64,000 bases of DNA from Clostridiales bacterium (GTDB lineage: Bacteria > Bacillota > Clostridia > Saccharofermentanales > Saccharofermentanaceae), in NCBI GenBank assembly GCA_017513085.1, contig JAFWDK010000019.1:124001-188000 (forward strand), read 5' to 3'. The translations under genes and the position numbers were made by a program. How positions within the stretch are numbered: position 1 is the stretch's first letter; each line of letters starts with the position of its first letter. The notes below the pieces were generated by a model that saw only the letters and a list, made by a program, of their open reading frames with translations, searched no databases and was not told the DNA's origin. Positions 53,252 through 63,427 of the stretch are shown in pieces.

Positions 53252-55159
53252 TTACGCCTCGCGCGACTGATACTCCTTATGTTCTGCTACAAACAACGCA
53301 TGGTACTCGGCTTCGATCTCATCGATCTCTTTCTTCGTATCATCATCCAAAACACGTGTATTGATGATCTTCTTCATGATGTCCGGATGCAGCACCGTCA
53401 TTCTCTGCAGGAATTCCTGGACATATTCTTTCGCATCTTCCTTGTCGAGGAAAGTCAGCTTCTCGTTAGTAGCCAGATACAGCATGACCACCTGCTCATC
53501 CATCTGAAGCGGCGAGAACTGCTCCTGCTTTAAGATCTCATTGAGGATCACACCTCGCTTCAACTGCTTCTGGGTATTCGGATCCAGGTCAGAGCCGAAC
53601 TGGGCAAAAGCAGCCATTTCACGAGCCTGTGCCAGGCTGATACGGAGCGGTCCGGCCACTTTCTTCATCGCCTTGGTCTGTGCAGCACCACCTACACGGG
53701 AGACCGAAAGACCGGCATTGATAGCAGGACGCTGTCCCGCGAAGAACAACTCGGATTCCAGATAGATCTGACCGTCTGTGATGGAAATCACATTGGTCGG
53801 AATATAAGCGGAAATATCTCCGCTCAATGTCTCAATGATCGGAAGCGCCGTCATGGAACCACCGCCAAGATCGTCACTGAGCTTGGCTGCACGTTCAAGC
53901 AAACGGGAGTGCAGATAGAATACATCGCCCGGATATGCTTCACGTCCCGGCGGACGACGCAAAAGCAACGAAATGGCACGATATGCCTGCGCATGTTTGG
54001 AAAGATCATCATAGACGATCAGAACATCCGCATGATCCTCATACATAAACTCCTCAGCGATCGCGCAACCGGCGTATGGAGCAATATACTGCAGCGACGC
54101 AGGCTGAGAAGCACTCGAAGCAACGATGACCGTATACTCCAGAGCATTGTGCTGCTCCAGTGCTTTTGCCACGGAAACGATGTTGGCCATCTTCTGTCCG
54201 ATCGCTACATAGATGCAGATCACGTTCTTTCCACGCTGATTGATAATAGTATCCAGCGCAATGGCTGTCTTTCCTGTCTGACGGTCACCGATGATCAACT
54301 CACGCTGACCACGGCCGATCGGCGTCATCGCGTCGATCGCAGTAATACCGGTCTGCAACGGTTCGCAGATCGGAGAACGGGCAACAATGCTAGGAGCCGG
54401 ATACTCGATGGGACGCCGGCTGGTGGAACGGATAATACCCTTTCCATCGATCGGATTACCAAGCGGATCCACGACTCGTCCGAGAAGGCCGCCGCCAACC
54501 GGTACCGAAACCGCACGGCCGGTACGATGGCACAAAACACCTTCCACGACATCCCGGCATTCACCGAGAAGGACTACGCCCACTTTGTCGGATTCAAGAT
54601 TCATGGCAATTCCGTAGGATGTCTCGGAAAACATGATCAACTCGCTGGCTACACAGTTTTCCAGACCACTGACCATTGCCACGCCGTCGCCTACTGAGAG
54701 GACTTTACCCACCTGCTCCACTTCGGACGCTTTGGCAAAGTCCGTAAGAAGCTGCTCACGCTTCTTTTCCTGGGATTCTTCTTCACCTTCCCACAGTTCA
54801 TCGTCCTCAAAAAGCATCGCCGGGCTTTCCGGAAAATCGGCCAAAGCTTCGGCAAGAGAACTATGGATCAGTGCGGCATCGTCTTTCTTATCCGATACCT
54901 CGATATCGGAACCGCGATCCGTCTTTAAGTGCCGGCCAATACGCGATAACTGGCCGGAAACGCTATAATCGTATTTCGTACCTTGGGCAAAGATCACATA
55001 GCCACCGATCAGACTCTTGTCTGTCTCCTGCTCGATCGTATACCCGGAAATATGCAGATACTCGGCGAAGCGGCGCGCAATGAGAGCAACCTTCTCCGGT
55101 GGCATATCTTCGGAAGCCGTTACGATACGGATGACTTCAAAACCACTTCCATTATTCAC
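53252..55159 (-). CDS. atpA: ATP synthase alpha subunit with N-terminal delta-like (AtpH C-terminal) domain
   Basis: 635 residues against about 505 usual. GTG start with AGAGGTG about 8 nt upstream; overlaps atpF by 8 bp. Residues 8-75 resemble the C-terminal domain of the delta/OSCP subunit: [16 protein letters not shown], then the signature [14 protein letters not shown], and YSVSGQL. An acidic linker (about 85-135) follows. From about residue 135 the chain is an ordinary alpha subunit: [14 protein letters not shown], Walker A GDRQTGKT (291-298, about 122 later than E. coli), and [11 protein letters not shown]. The N-terminal helix that normally binds delta is missing, and no other delta gene is in the operon. 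The fusion is read directly; its functional meaning is inferred. Confidence 0.93.
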   Translation of the reverse strand: MNNGSGFEVIRIVTASEDMPPEKVALIARRFAEYLHISGYTIEQETDKSLIGGYVIFAQGTKYDYSVSGQLSRIGRHLKTDRGSDIEVSDKKDDAALIHSSLAEALADFPESPAMLFEDDELWEGEEESQEKKREQLLTDFAKASEVEQVGKVLSVGDGVAMVSGLENCVASELIMFSETSYGIAMNLESDKVGVVLLGECRDVVEGVLCHRTGRAVSVPVGGGLLGRVVDPLGNPIDGKGIIRSTSRRPIEYPAPSIVARSPICEPLQTGITAIDAMTPIGRGQRELIIGDRQTGKTAIALDTIINQRGKNVICIYVAIGQKMANIVSVAKALEQHNALEYTVIVASSASQPASLQYIAPYAGCAIAEEFMYEDHADVLIVYDDLSKHAQAYRAISLLLRRPPGREAYPGDVFYLHSRLLERAAKLSDDLGGGSMTALPIIETLSGDISAYIPTNVISITDGQIYLESELFFAGQRPAINAGLSVSRVGGAAQTKAMKKVAGPLRISLAQAREMAAFAQFGSDLDPNTQKQLKRGVILNEILKQEQFSPLQMDEQVVMLYLATNEKLTFLDKEDAKEYVQEFLQRMTVLHPDIMKKIINTRVLDDDTKKEIDEIEAEYHALFVAEHKEYQSREA

Positions 55160-55754
55160 CGGTCTTCACCTCTGTTGACTGAAGCTCTGCATTAACTTTA
55201 TCACGAAGTTCACTTTCCTTCTTCTCATCACCGACTGTGCCCAGCACGTGACCTGCGATGGAAACTGCGAGATCGGCAACTTCGTCTTTCATCTCTTCCA
55301 GCATCGCTTTGCGGGTACGCTTCGCGTCTTCCTCCGCACGGTCGCGGATCTCCTGTGCTTCTTTCTTGGCGGTCTCGATAATGGTCTGAGACTGCTTTTC
55401 CGCCTGGGATCTTGCATCTGCGATGATCTGGATCGCTTCTTCATGAGAAGCGTCTATACGCTTGGAAGCTTCATCAAGCTTTTCACTAGCTTCTTTTTCC
55501 TGTTTCTCTGCATTTTCAACTTGCGCGGCAATACTCTCCTTACGCTTGTTGATGACCTTGATCAAAGGCTTGAAGAGGACCAGTTTCAATATAAAGTACG
55601 CGATCAGGACATTGACGATCGTAACTATTGCGGTGACGGCATAGTGCGCCATCTGATCCGGTGAAAGGATCGAACTTTCCTTCTCACCCTCCGCTACGAC
55701 ATCCAGTGCTACGATCGCAATCTTATTTATGGTTGCAATAGAGAGCAGATTCAT
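55152..55754 (-). CDS. atpF: ATP synthase b subunit
   Basis: 200 residues from the ATG at 55754 (GAGGTGAT upstream). Hydrophilic N-terminal stretch (1-34), one TM helix (about 36-58, [20 protein letters not shown]), and a long charged coiled coil. In most operons the next gene would be atpH; here it is the delta-alpha fusion. The C-terminal region (about 160-195) would be the contact to the delta-like domain. Confidence 0.93.
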   Translation of the reverse strand: MNLLSIATINKIAIVALDVVAEGEKESSILSPDQMAHYAVTAIVTIVNVLIAYFILKLVLFKPLIKVINKRKESIAAQVENAEKQEKEASEKLDEASKRIDASHEEAIQIIADARSQAEKQSQTIIETAKKEAQEIRDRAEEDAKRTRKAMLEEMKDEVADLAVSIAGHVLGTVGDEKKESELRDKVNAELQSTEVKTGE

Positions 55755-55772
55755 TATCAATCACCTCGGGAA

Positions 55773-56039
55773 TCAGAAAGTAAAGATCAGCAACAAGCTG
55801 ACGACCAGTGCATAGATGGCGATGGACTCCATGAATACGATCGAGATAAGAAGCAATGTCTGCAGTTTACTGTACATTTCCGGCTGACGGGATGAGCCTT
55901 CGAGTGCTCTTCCGGCAGCAAGACCGATACCGATACAGGTACCCAGACCGGCAAGACCGATAGCAAGACCTGCGCCGAATCCGGCCAAACCCTTAGGATC
56001 CATAGCAGCAACATCCAGTAAAACACGTGTAAAATTCAT
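55773..56039 (-). CDS. atpE: ATP synthase c subunit
   Basis: 88-residue double-TM proteolipid with the loop SSRQPE and the ion-binding Glu in FMESIAIYALV of helix 2. The Gln that Na+-dependent c subunits have in helix 1 (GVGQGYAAG) is Ile here (CIGIGLAAG), which favours H+ coupling; Ser next to the Glu is kept, so this is only a prediction. Confidence 0.95.
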   Translation of the reverse strand: MNFTRVLLDVAAMDPKGLAGFGAGLAIGLAGLGTCIGIGLAAGRALEGSSRQPEMYSKLQTLLLISIVFMESIAIYALVVSLLLIFTF

Positions 56040-56068
56040 TTTTATATCCTCCTAATATTTCCTTCTCA

Positions 56069-56935
56069 TCAGGCAACATTTGCTTCAGTCTTTGCAGCCT
56101 GTTTTTCTTCTATTTCTTTGCGTTTTTCTTCTTTTCTCTCCGCAACGGCATGTGCGCTCTCTACAACCTCACCGATATACGAAGTTGTAAGGTAGCAGAA
56201 TACGACCGCCTGGAGTATACCATCCATCAGGTCAAACCACAGACTGAACACACCCGGTACGATGAACGGGACGATCAGACTTAAGAATTCCATCAGGATA
56301 AAAGCACCGAATACATTACCGAAAAGACGTAATGACAGTGAGATCGGTTTAACAAAGAAATCGATGATCTTAAACGGAAGCATGAATGGTTTCGGATCGA
56401 CAAAGGAACTGCAGAAACCCTTCAGGCCCACAAAACGGATCGACATAAAGATCACGTAAGCGATGGCAAAAAGCGCGAGCGAAAACGTAAACGCTATATT
56501 TTTAGCCGGTGGTGGGAGTTTAAAGATCGAACAGACATTACACGATATCAGAACTATGCCTATCGTACCGACCATAGGCACCACTTTTTCCGCCTGGCTA
56601 TCGTTAAGGCCATAATCTTTGCAGACGCCGAAAAGAAGACCAATGATCGTTTCCATAACAGACTGCTTAGCATCCGGGAATGTCTTGCGGCTTTTACCAA
56701 GCCACCAGAAAAGAAGGATCCCCAGTCCGACAGCGATCCACATCACAATGATCGCATCCGTGATCGGAAGCTTGTCATCGCCTAACTGCAGATAACCCTT
56801 CCACTGCATGATACCATGCCGGATCTCATCTCCGATGTTTTTTCCACCGGTAAAGACACCGAAAAGGTCTTTCAGCTCATCTATGAAAGCATCCCAGAAT
56901 TCTGTCCACCAAGAGGCGGCAAGTAAGAATCTCAT
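56069..56935 (-). CDS. atpB: ATP synthase a subunit
   Basis: 288 residues, five to six TM helices. The essential Arg lies in ISLSLRLFGNVFGAF. The N-terminus is amphipathic. Poor ribosome binding site. First gene of the operon; no atpI precedes it. The 104-bp gap upstream holds the upp terminator and a GC-rich, partly self-complementary leader but no promoter I can name. Confidence 0.95.
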   Translation of the reverse strand: MRFLLAASWWTEFWDAFIDELKDLFGVFTGGKNIGDEIRHGIMQWKGYLQLGDDKLPITDAIIVMWIAVGLGILLFWWLGKSRKTFPDAKQSVMETIIGLLFGVCKDYGLNDSQAEKVVPMVGTIGIVLISCNVCSIFKLPPPAKNIAFTFSLALFAIAYVIFMSIRFVGLKGFCSSFVDPKPFMLPFKIIDFFVKPISLSLRLFGNVFGAFILMEFLSLIVPFIVPGVFSLWFDLMDGILQAVVFCYLTTSYIGEVVESAHAVAERKEEKRKEIEEKQAAKTEANVA

Positions 56936-57001
56936 AATGAATTACACTTTCTGAGGCCGTCGTCCTGCATTGATCCGCAACAGGCCGGGGCTTCCTCTAC
57001 T

Positions 57002-57032
57002 CAAAAATTCTCACACCGCTTTTACGCGGTGT
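57002..57032 (-). terminator. Terminator of upp
   Basis: Stem ACACCGC/GCGGTGT with a 6-nt loop; GAGAATTTTTG follows on the minus strand. Lies just after the upp stop and before atpB. Confidence 0.8.
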
Positions 57033-57039
57033 ATCCGGA

Positions 57040-57684
<645 letters not shown>

Positions 57685-57705
57685 TCACTTTCAAATCAGA
57701 TTATT

Positions 57706-58158
57706 TTATTTGAACAGTTCTTTCTCTTGTTCCTTCATATCGTTTACACGAACCTGGTGACGTCCACCGTCAAAAGGCTCATTCATATAGGCATCGACGA
57801 TTCCCAATGCCAAAGAACTTCCGACTACGCGTGCGCCCATCGAAAGAACATTGGCATCGTTGTGCTGACGCGACATTCTGGCCATATATTCATTGGTACA
57901 AAGCGCGCAACGGATACCGGGAAACTTGTTTGCCACCATGGAAATACCGATACCGGTTCCACAGATCACAATACCTCTTTCTGCCTTCTCATCGATCACG
58001 TCCTTAGCCACTTTCTGGCCGGCCAGCACATAGCTGTACGGTACATCCGATGCGGTCGCGCCGCCCTCAAGGATCGTGTGACCCTGCTTGGTGAGATGTT
58101 CCACTACGATCTTCCGAAGTGCAAATCCTGCGTGATCCGATGCAATTGAAATAACCAT
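57706..58158 (-). CDS. rpiB: Ribose-5-phosphate isomerase B
   Basis: Interconverts ribulose and ribose 5-phosphate. About 150 residues: SDHAGFALR, active-site Cys in GIRCALC, GTGIGISMVANK, and NDANVLSMGARVVG. The second of two close ATGs (58158) is chosen because GAGGG lies 7 nt upstream; the first is only 1 nt from it. Confidence 0.93.
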   Translation of the reverse strand: MVISIASDHAGFALRKIVVEHLTKQGHTILEGGATASDVPYSYVLAGQKVAKDVIDEKAERGIVICGTGIGISMVANKFPGIRCALCTNEYMARMSRQHNDANVLSMGARVVGSSLALGIVDAYMNEPFDGGRHQVRVNDMKEQEKELFK

Positions 58159-58173
58159 TTTCATACCCTCGCT

Positions 58174-59454
58174 TTATTTGATGTGTTTATGTGTAAATGT
58201 TCTCTTTCCGGAAGCATAATCGGCAACAATATTACCGTTGCCTACGATCTTATACTTATAGGTGACCAGACCTTCCAGACCAACCGGTCCTCTGGCATGA
58301 AGTTTACTTGTACTGATTCCGACTTCGGCGCCAAACCCGTAGCGCAAGCCGTCCGAGAAACGTGTCGAGCAATTCCAGAATGTATTTCCGGAGTCAACCC
58401 TGTTCATGAAAGTTTCTGCAGCTTCTTTATTCTTCGTTACGATAGACTCCGTGTGGCCGGAACCGTTCGTATTGATATGATCGATCGCTTCTTCCAGACC
58501 GGAAACGACCTTGATCGAAACTTCATAGTCGAGATACTCGTGATGCCATTCTTCTACAGGCAGCACATCAGGCAGGATCGCCTTCGTCTTCTCACAACCA
58601 TGAAGGATAACATTCTTTTCTTTCAGGACATCCGCAAGCTTCGGCAGGAATTCCTTCGCGATCGACTCATCGACCAGGATCGTCTCGCAGGCATTGCATA
58701 CCGACACATACTGTGTCTTACTGTCGACAGCCAGCTTTAACGCCATGTCGAAGTCCGCATCCTCGTGAATATACAGATGACATACGCCATCCGCGTGTCC
58801 CATTACCGGGATCGTACTGTGCTGCATGATATACTGGACAAAAGAATTGGATCCGCGCGGTATGATCAGATCGATATATTTATCAAGCTGGAGCATCTCC
58901 GCCACATCGTTTCTGGTCTCCATCAACGTGATCCAGCCCTTCGGGATACCGGCTTCCTCAGAAGCCTTCGCGATCACTTCGAAAAGGATACGATTTGAGT
59001 TGATGGCTTCGCTTCCTCCCTTCAGGCAACAGGAATTACCTGACTTCAAGGCCAAAGAAGCAATCTGTACCAGAGCATCCGGACGGGATTCGAAAATAAT
59101 ACCGAGAACACCGATTGGGCAGGACACGCGTGTCATTACCAAATCATCGTCAAGTTCTGTCTTGAGAAGTTCCCGGCCGACCGGATCCTCAAGCTTCGTC
59201 AGGCTGCGAAGTCCCTCGGTAACATCCGCAAGCTTATGGTCATTAAACACAAGTCTCTTCTGAAGCGGCATGGGGAGATCTGATTCCTGCGCATTCTTCA
59301 CATCGATACTGTTCGCGGCAAAGATGGCATCCTTATTCTCATTCAATGCCTCTGCGATCTTCAGCAACGCCGCATCTTTTACTTCCGTCGGAAGCACGGC
59401 CATGGCATACGACGCCTGCTTGGCTTCCTTCGCGCGAGATTCAAAATCTGTCAT
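58174..59454 (-). CDS. proA: Gamma-glutamyl phosphate reductase
   Basis: Second step of proline synthesis: reduces gamma-glutamyl phosphate to glutamate semialdehyde with NADPH. 426 residues from the ATG at 59454. Catalytic Cys in SVCNACETILVD; PRGSNSFVQYI and GFGAEVGISTSKLHARGPVG are family signatures. proB is not adjacent. Confidence 0.96.
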   Translation of the reverse strand: MTDFESRAKEAKQASYAMAVLPTEVKDAALLKIAEALNENKDAIFAANSIDVKNAQESDLPMPLQKRLVFNDHKLADVTEGLRSLTKLEDPVGRELLKTELDDDLVMTRVSCPIGVLGIIFESRPDALVQIASLALKSGNSCCLKGGSEAINSNRILFEVIAKASEEAGIPKGWITLMETRNDVAEMLQLDKYIDLIIPRGSNSFVQYIMQHSTIPVMGHADGVCHLYIHEDADFDMALKLAVDSKTQYVSVCNACETILVDESIAKEFLPKLADVLKEKNVILHGCEKTKAILPDVLPVEEWHHEYLDYEVSIKVVSGLEEAIDHINTNGSGHTESIVTKNKEAAETFMNRVDSGNTFWNCSTRFSDGLRYGFGAEVGISTSKLHARGPVGLEGLVTYKYKIVGNGNIVADYASGKRTFTHKHIK

Positions 59455-59570
59455 ACTCAAACCTTCTTTTACATAGATTCAATATATTATATCAGATTCC
59501 CGCATAGATGACTTTAGAAAACGCAAGATTTTCATAATGAAAAGAATTGAAAGCGAATGATTCTTCCACT

Positions 59571-59599
59571 CTTTGCAAAAGTTTTCCACTTTTGCAAAG
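59571..59599. repeat. Perfect inverted repeat in the proA-rlmL spacer
   Basis: 11-bp arms CTTTGCAAAAG and CTTTTGCAAAG around a 7-nt loop containing TTTTCCA; with a 2-nt bulge, TCCA and TGGA extend the stem. No T run follows on either strand. Confidence 0.75.
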
Positions 59600-59617
59600 T
59601 GGATAGAGAAAAAAACC

Positions 59618-59647
59618 TGTGGAAAATGTGGAAAAGTCTGTGGATAA
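59618..59647. promoter_or_regulatory. Tandem DnaA-box-like sites
   Basis: Three same-direction 9-mers: TGTGGAAAA at 59618 and 59627 (complement TTTTCCACA) and TGTGGATAA at 59639 (complement TTATCCACA, exact consensus). Further weaker matches are AGTGGATAG at 59598 and TTTTCCACT at 59582. No dnaA gene is in the window. Confidence 0.55.
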
Positions 59648-59842
59648 CTCAAAAACAAGGGTTTCTAAAAATCGCCCCCTCTGAAGCCCGAAATTTAGCC
59701 CCCTTTATTTTGTCAAGTACTTTTCGCAAAAACGTCTGAAATACTTTTTTATCTGCAATAGCCTGATATTACTGGCTTTTTACGAAACCGAAACCCAATT
59801 TGATATTTTCCGTGTCCACCGCTCACGGACATCTGTACCATA

Positions 59843-61048
59843 CTAATTCTTCGGTGGCAAACGATAATAGTTTGTCAATTGACATCGAATCGATCCGTTA
59901 TACAATTTTCTTCTTTTATCTGCTTTTCGAATAACCTGGTTTTCAAAAGAATCATCCGGAGTGATGACCGACAAACGTATCCCTTTCCGGCAGAATCCGT
60001 TTTTGTCGAGATACGCGCGAGCGATTCCCCGATAGATGTCCGCCGCCGCTTCCGGAGTCAGCAAACGCCCGCCATAAGGCGGATTGCAGAGGATCAGCTG
60101 CCTGTTCATGCGAGTCCAGGAAGAGAGCTCCTCCGGAGTCTGATTCTTAAAATCTGCGACTTTAAATCGCGTAAAATCAGAAACCCCTGCCGCCATGGCA
60201 TTGCGTCTTGCCGTTTCCACTGCTTTCGGATCGATATCCGATCCATAGAAGTATATGTCATCCATAGGAGAAAGATCCGCCATATCCCGTGCTTCCTCTC
60301 TGGCCCGATCGAAGGGCATTTTCCCAAAATACGGCAGTTTTTCGGCTGCAAAATCACGTTTCAGACCAGGCGCGATATTTAAGGCCATCATGGCTGCCTC
60401 GATCACGATCGTTCCGGAACCACAGAACGGGTCGACCAACGCTTCCTCGCCGAAGAATCGGTATTGTGCCGCACTGACCATACCGGCCGCCAGAGTCTCC
60501 TTGATCGGAGCCTCGTGCATAAGAGGACGGTATCCTCGTTTATGCAGTCCATCGCCGGTAAGATCGATCATTACACGGACGTGGTCTTTGACTATTCCAA
60601 AAGAAATCTTCACAATACCCAGTTTCTCGTCCTCCAGGACATGCGCACCCTCCACAAGATGACGCGCCGAAAGAAGTGCTTTTACCATAGCCTTTTTCGC
60701 CAGACTCTGGCAGGCCGGAATACCGAAAAGTTTGGAATCTCTGGAGTAGCCATTCACATGGAATGCCCAGTCATGCGGGATCCAGTCCTCCCAGCGGATC
60801 TTCTCGAAGCCATCGAAAAACTCTTCAAAAGTCACGGCATCGAACTCCCCGATCGAAATAAGAACACGCTCTCCTCTTCTCACCCACATCAGGATCCTTG
60901 CGCTATCCTCGCGCATTGTTTCAGGCTTGGTGTCAACAAGCAAAAGTCCGTCCGTAACTTCGATCCGGCTCTTATCAAAGCCGATATTCAGAAGGTCCTC
61001 TGCGCAATAATGTTCCAGGCCGAAAAGGCAGGTGATCACGATTTTCAT
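59843..61048 (-). CDS. THUMP-domain rRNA guanine-N2 methyltransferase (RlmL/YpsC-like)
   Basis: 401 residues from the ATG at 61048 (AGGAG upstream). N-terminal ferredoxin-like/THUMP region (1-160), then a Rossmann methyltransferase with DPFCGSGTIVIEAA (motif I) and the NPPY motif in LILCNPPYGGRL. Matches single-domain YpsC proteins that modify 23S rRNA (m2G2445-type). It lacks the second (RlmK) domain of the E. coli fusion. Confidence 0.92.
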   Translation of the reverse strand: MKIVITCLFGLEHYCAEDLLNIGFDKSRIEVTDGLLLVDTKPETMREDSARILMWVRRGERVLISIGEFDAVTFEEFFDGFEKIRWEDWIPHDWAFHVNGYSRDSKLFGIPACQSLAKKAMVKALLSARHLVEGAHVLEDEKLGIVKISFGIVKDHVRVMIDLTGDGLHKRGYRPLMHEAPIKETLAAGMVSAAQYRFFGEEALVDPFCGSGTIVIEAAMMALNIAPGLKRDFAAEKLPYFGKMPFDRAREEARDMADLSPMDDIYFYGSDIDPKAVETARRNAMAAGVSDFTRFKVADFKNQTPEELSSWTRMNRQLILCNPPYGGRLLTPEAAADIYRGIARAYLDKNGFCRKGIRLSVITPDDSFENQVIRKADKRRKLYNGSIRCQLTNYYRLPPKN

Positions 61049-61059
61049 CTTAATTCTCC

Positions 61060-62190
61060 TCACACATTTGAAATCACATCCAGAAGCGGCATCAGGATCA
61101 TCTGTGCCAGAAGGATGTGCAGAACGATAAACGGAATGCCCTGAAGGCATCTCGGGATTTTGCTGAACATAAGCCGGCGGTCAAGTACGTGCAGATAAAA
61201 CAGAACGATGGTAAAAGAAAACCAGACTCCGACGACCAGCGCCACCCACCATACAAAAAACGTTGAAACCGCCATTTCGCTACCGGTCGAAAAGCGGCGG
61301 AGGTAGAACACCAGGGGAAGTGCTACTTTCACGATCGTGATCAAGGGCAGGAACGGACTTTCGTCTATCACATCTTCCAGGTTGAACACACGGATCGCCA
61401 GAGTAAACAATGCAAAAGTCAGAAGTGTCGCATAGAGTACGACATGTCCCGGCTGACGAAGGATCTCCGGTGCATAAAGCACATATCCGATACTGATGCC
61501 GCCGCAGATCACATCCGTAACAAGCATGCACAAGATCAGGAGGAAGAATCCCTTTTCTCCTTTAATGGTAGGCGCCTGATATTTCTTGGTTTCATTACGG
61601 TTCCATCCAAGTACCCAGTTCTTCTCTGTTTCGTTTCTTTTCAACACCAGAAGGAACAGAAGACTGACGATCACCAGAAGCGTGGCGCCGGAAGAGTGAC
61701 TCAGGATCTGGACATTATGTGTCTTAAAGATACCAAGTTTAATTCCGAAGAAAGAATCGAATCCCAAAACTTCACGTATCATGGCAATGACCAGGCCATT
61801 GACCAGGTAGAATGCTCCGCCCTGAAGATATCCCGAATCGGTTCCGGACTCGCCTTCCAGAAGAAGATAATAGAAAAGCGGAGCGGAAAGGAACAGGAAT
61901 GTCGATTCCGGCAAAAGGAAAAACGCGGGCATAGGGACCGGAAGTGCGCAGAATTGGGCAAGAAGCGTTGCGATCTCACCGATCACGGCCGCTCCTAAAG
62001 CAAATACACCCCAGCAGATCCGCCGGTTCTTGATAAAGTGTACCGTAGCGATATTGATCAGATAGAAGAGCACGAACTGTACGACCGAGCTGAGGAAGAT
62101 CTTCAGCGAACCGGTCGTGCACAGCATCATCAAGGCAACGGAAACCATGATGTAGAACTGTTTTTTTGTAATGTACGCTACATCCTGCAT
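61060..62190 (-). CDS. RnfE-RnfA-like fused membrane protein
   Basis: About 376 residues from the ATG at 62190, one base after the rnfG stop, with a GGTGGG site. About ten TM segments. The first half contains AMIREVLGFDSFFG, like the RnfE/NqrD signature IREILG.GTLFG; the second half ends with DRRLMFSKIPRCLQGIP, resembling the RnfA/NqrE ending (VPK.LRG.PI). These paralogues are usually two separate proteins of about 190-200 residues and coordinate the membrane Fe-S centre. The fusion reading rests on these motifs and length. Confidence 0.7.
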   Translation of the reverse strand: MQDVAYITKKQFYIMVSVALMMLCTTGSLKIFLSSVVQFVLFYLINIATVHFIKNRRICWGVFALGAAVIGEIATLLAQFCALPVPMPAFFLLPESTFLFLSAPLFYYLLLEGESGTDSGYLQGGAFYLVNGLVIAMIREVLGFDSFFGIKLGIFKTHNVQILSHSSGATLLVIVSLLFLLVLKRNETEKNWVLGWNRNETKKYQAPTIKGEKGFFLLILCMLVTDVICGGISIGYVLYAPEILRQPGHVVLYATLLTFALFTLAIRVFNLEDVIDESPFLPLITIVKVALPLVFYLRRFSTGSEMAVSTFFVWWVALVVGVWFSFTIVLFYLHVLDRRLMFSKIPRCLQGIPFIVLHILLAQMILMPLLDVISNV

Positions 62191-62191
62191 T

Positions 62192-63427
62192 TCAACCCAC
62201 CCAGTTAAGATACTCACGCATAAATTTATAAGCCACATTGATCGTACTCAGCGTAGCCGAGCACTGGGACTTCATTTCCGGAAGTCCCTGAATATATGTA
62301 CGGATCTCCGAGAGCGGAATGCCATCCACACTCTCCGAGAGGATATTACCGGAATCACCCGTGACCACACCATCTTCACCTCCGACAACACCGATCTGAG
62401 ACGGCGCCGAAGTCGGTGTCGGAGCCGGCGTAGCCGTAGCAGTCAGCGTACCGGGAGCAGTCGGATCGGACGTTGTTTCCGTCTGAGTCGTCGTTTCCAC
62501 CGTCTCGGAAGAATTCTCACCCGAATCTTCCCCATCCGGATTCTCTTTCTGTTTCAGATACATCTCTTTCGTCAACGATGCACGTGAATTATCGATACAG
62601 ATATTGACCAGATTGATAAAATCCGAGATATTCATGGTGACCCCGTCAATGATCTGCGTGGTTCCGTCGGACTTCATCGCCAGTTTCATCGGATCCTGAA
62701 CCAGGATCAACCGGTTCTGTACACGGTAAGCCTGTTCCGCCCAGATCTTGCCGCTGATGTTATACTCGCCATCGATTGAATCCCGGGAACGAAGACGTCC
62801 GTTCTTATTCACCGCGTCCCACTCGACACGGACGATACGACCGCCACGCACCTCGATCTCCACGTGATCCTGATAACCATCCTTGGCCGGTCCTTTTGCC
62901 TCCGCATAATAGACACCATCATGAAGACCCAGCAGCGGATCATACTCCACCTGGTACTGCACATCAGCCACGATCTGCTGATCCACAGTCACCGGAATAC
63001 GCGCGCCGCAAAGCTGACTCTTCAATTCCTCCAGTTCTTCCTCACCCAGAGAGATCGCATCCTCTTCTTCGCTCAGAATACGGAAATCCATCAGGTTTTC
63101 ACCGTTATCACTGATACTGAGCTGGGTATGGATCGAACCCTCAGGAAGCTCCATCGCCACATCCAGAATATAACCGATCAGCTTTCCATCCTGGTCATGC
63201 GCGCTAAACACATAGCGAATATCCTGATAGTTGTCCAGAATATCCGTCTTCAGCGGCCGGTACTCTGTCGCCATCAGCAAAGAACCGAACTCCTCCTGAT
63301 ACTGCTGCTGCTCATTCTTCCTCGAACGGCTCGTCGTCTGGTAATAACACGTAAACAGGAAAGCCAACGACAAGATCACAACGATCAGCGCGCGGATCGT
63401 AAAACCTTTATAAAACGAACGGCTCAT
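62192..63427 (-). CDS. RnfG-like FMN-binding protein with PT-rich extension
   Basis: 411 residues. One TM helix (about 10-30), extracytoplasmic FMN-binding-type domain with GLHDGVYYAEAKG and, later, DGVTMNIS, where Thr would carry covalent FMN as in RnfG (SGAT-type motif, here degenerate). Unusual: an acidic and Thr/Pro-rich linker (about 300-345) and an extra C-terminal segment to 411. ATGA overlap with rnfD and GGAGGTGG site. Confidence 0.75.
   Translation of the reverse strand: MSRSFYKGFTIRALIVVILSLAFLFTCYYQTTSRSRKNEQQQYQEEFGSLLMATEYRPLKTDILDNYQDIRYVFSAHDQDGKLIGYILDVAMELPEGSIHTQLSISDNGENLMDFRILSEEEDAISLGEEELEELKSQLCGARIPVTVDQQIVADVQYQVEYDPLLGLHDGVYYAEAKGPAKDGYQDHVEIEVRGGRIVRVEWDAVNKNGRLRSRDSIDGEYNISGKIWAEQAYRVQNRLILVQDPMKLAMKSDGTTQIIDGVTMNISDFINLVNICIDNSRASLTKEMYLKQKENPDGEDSGENSSETVETTTQTETTSDPTAPGTLTATATPAPTPTSAPSQIGVVGGEDGVVTGDSGNILSESVDGIPLSEIRTYIQGLPEMKSQCSATLSTINVAYKFMREYLNWVG

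Larger units (their letters stand above)
59461..59842. other. Gene-free spacer with DnaA-box-like array
   Basis: 382 bp with no credible gene. The middle (59563-59647) holds a long dyad and several DnaA-box-like 9-mers listed separately; the rest is moderately AT-rich with no further recognised element. Confidence 0.6.

Noticed and set aside
59557-59739. 60-codon frame in the proA-rlmL spacer
   Set aside because: Runs through the inverted repeat and DnaA-box-like sites, with no ribosome binding site and no recognisable sequence.
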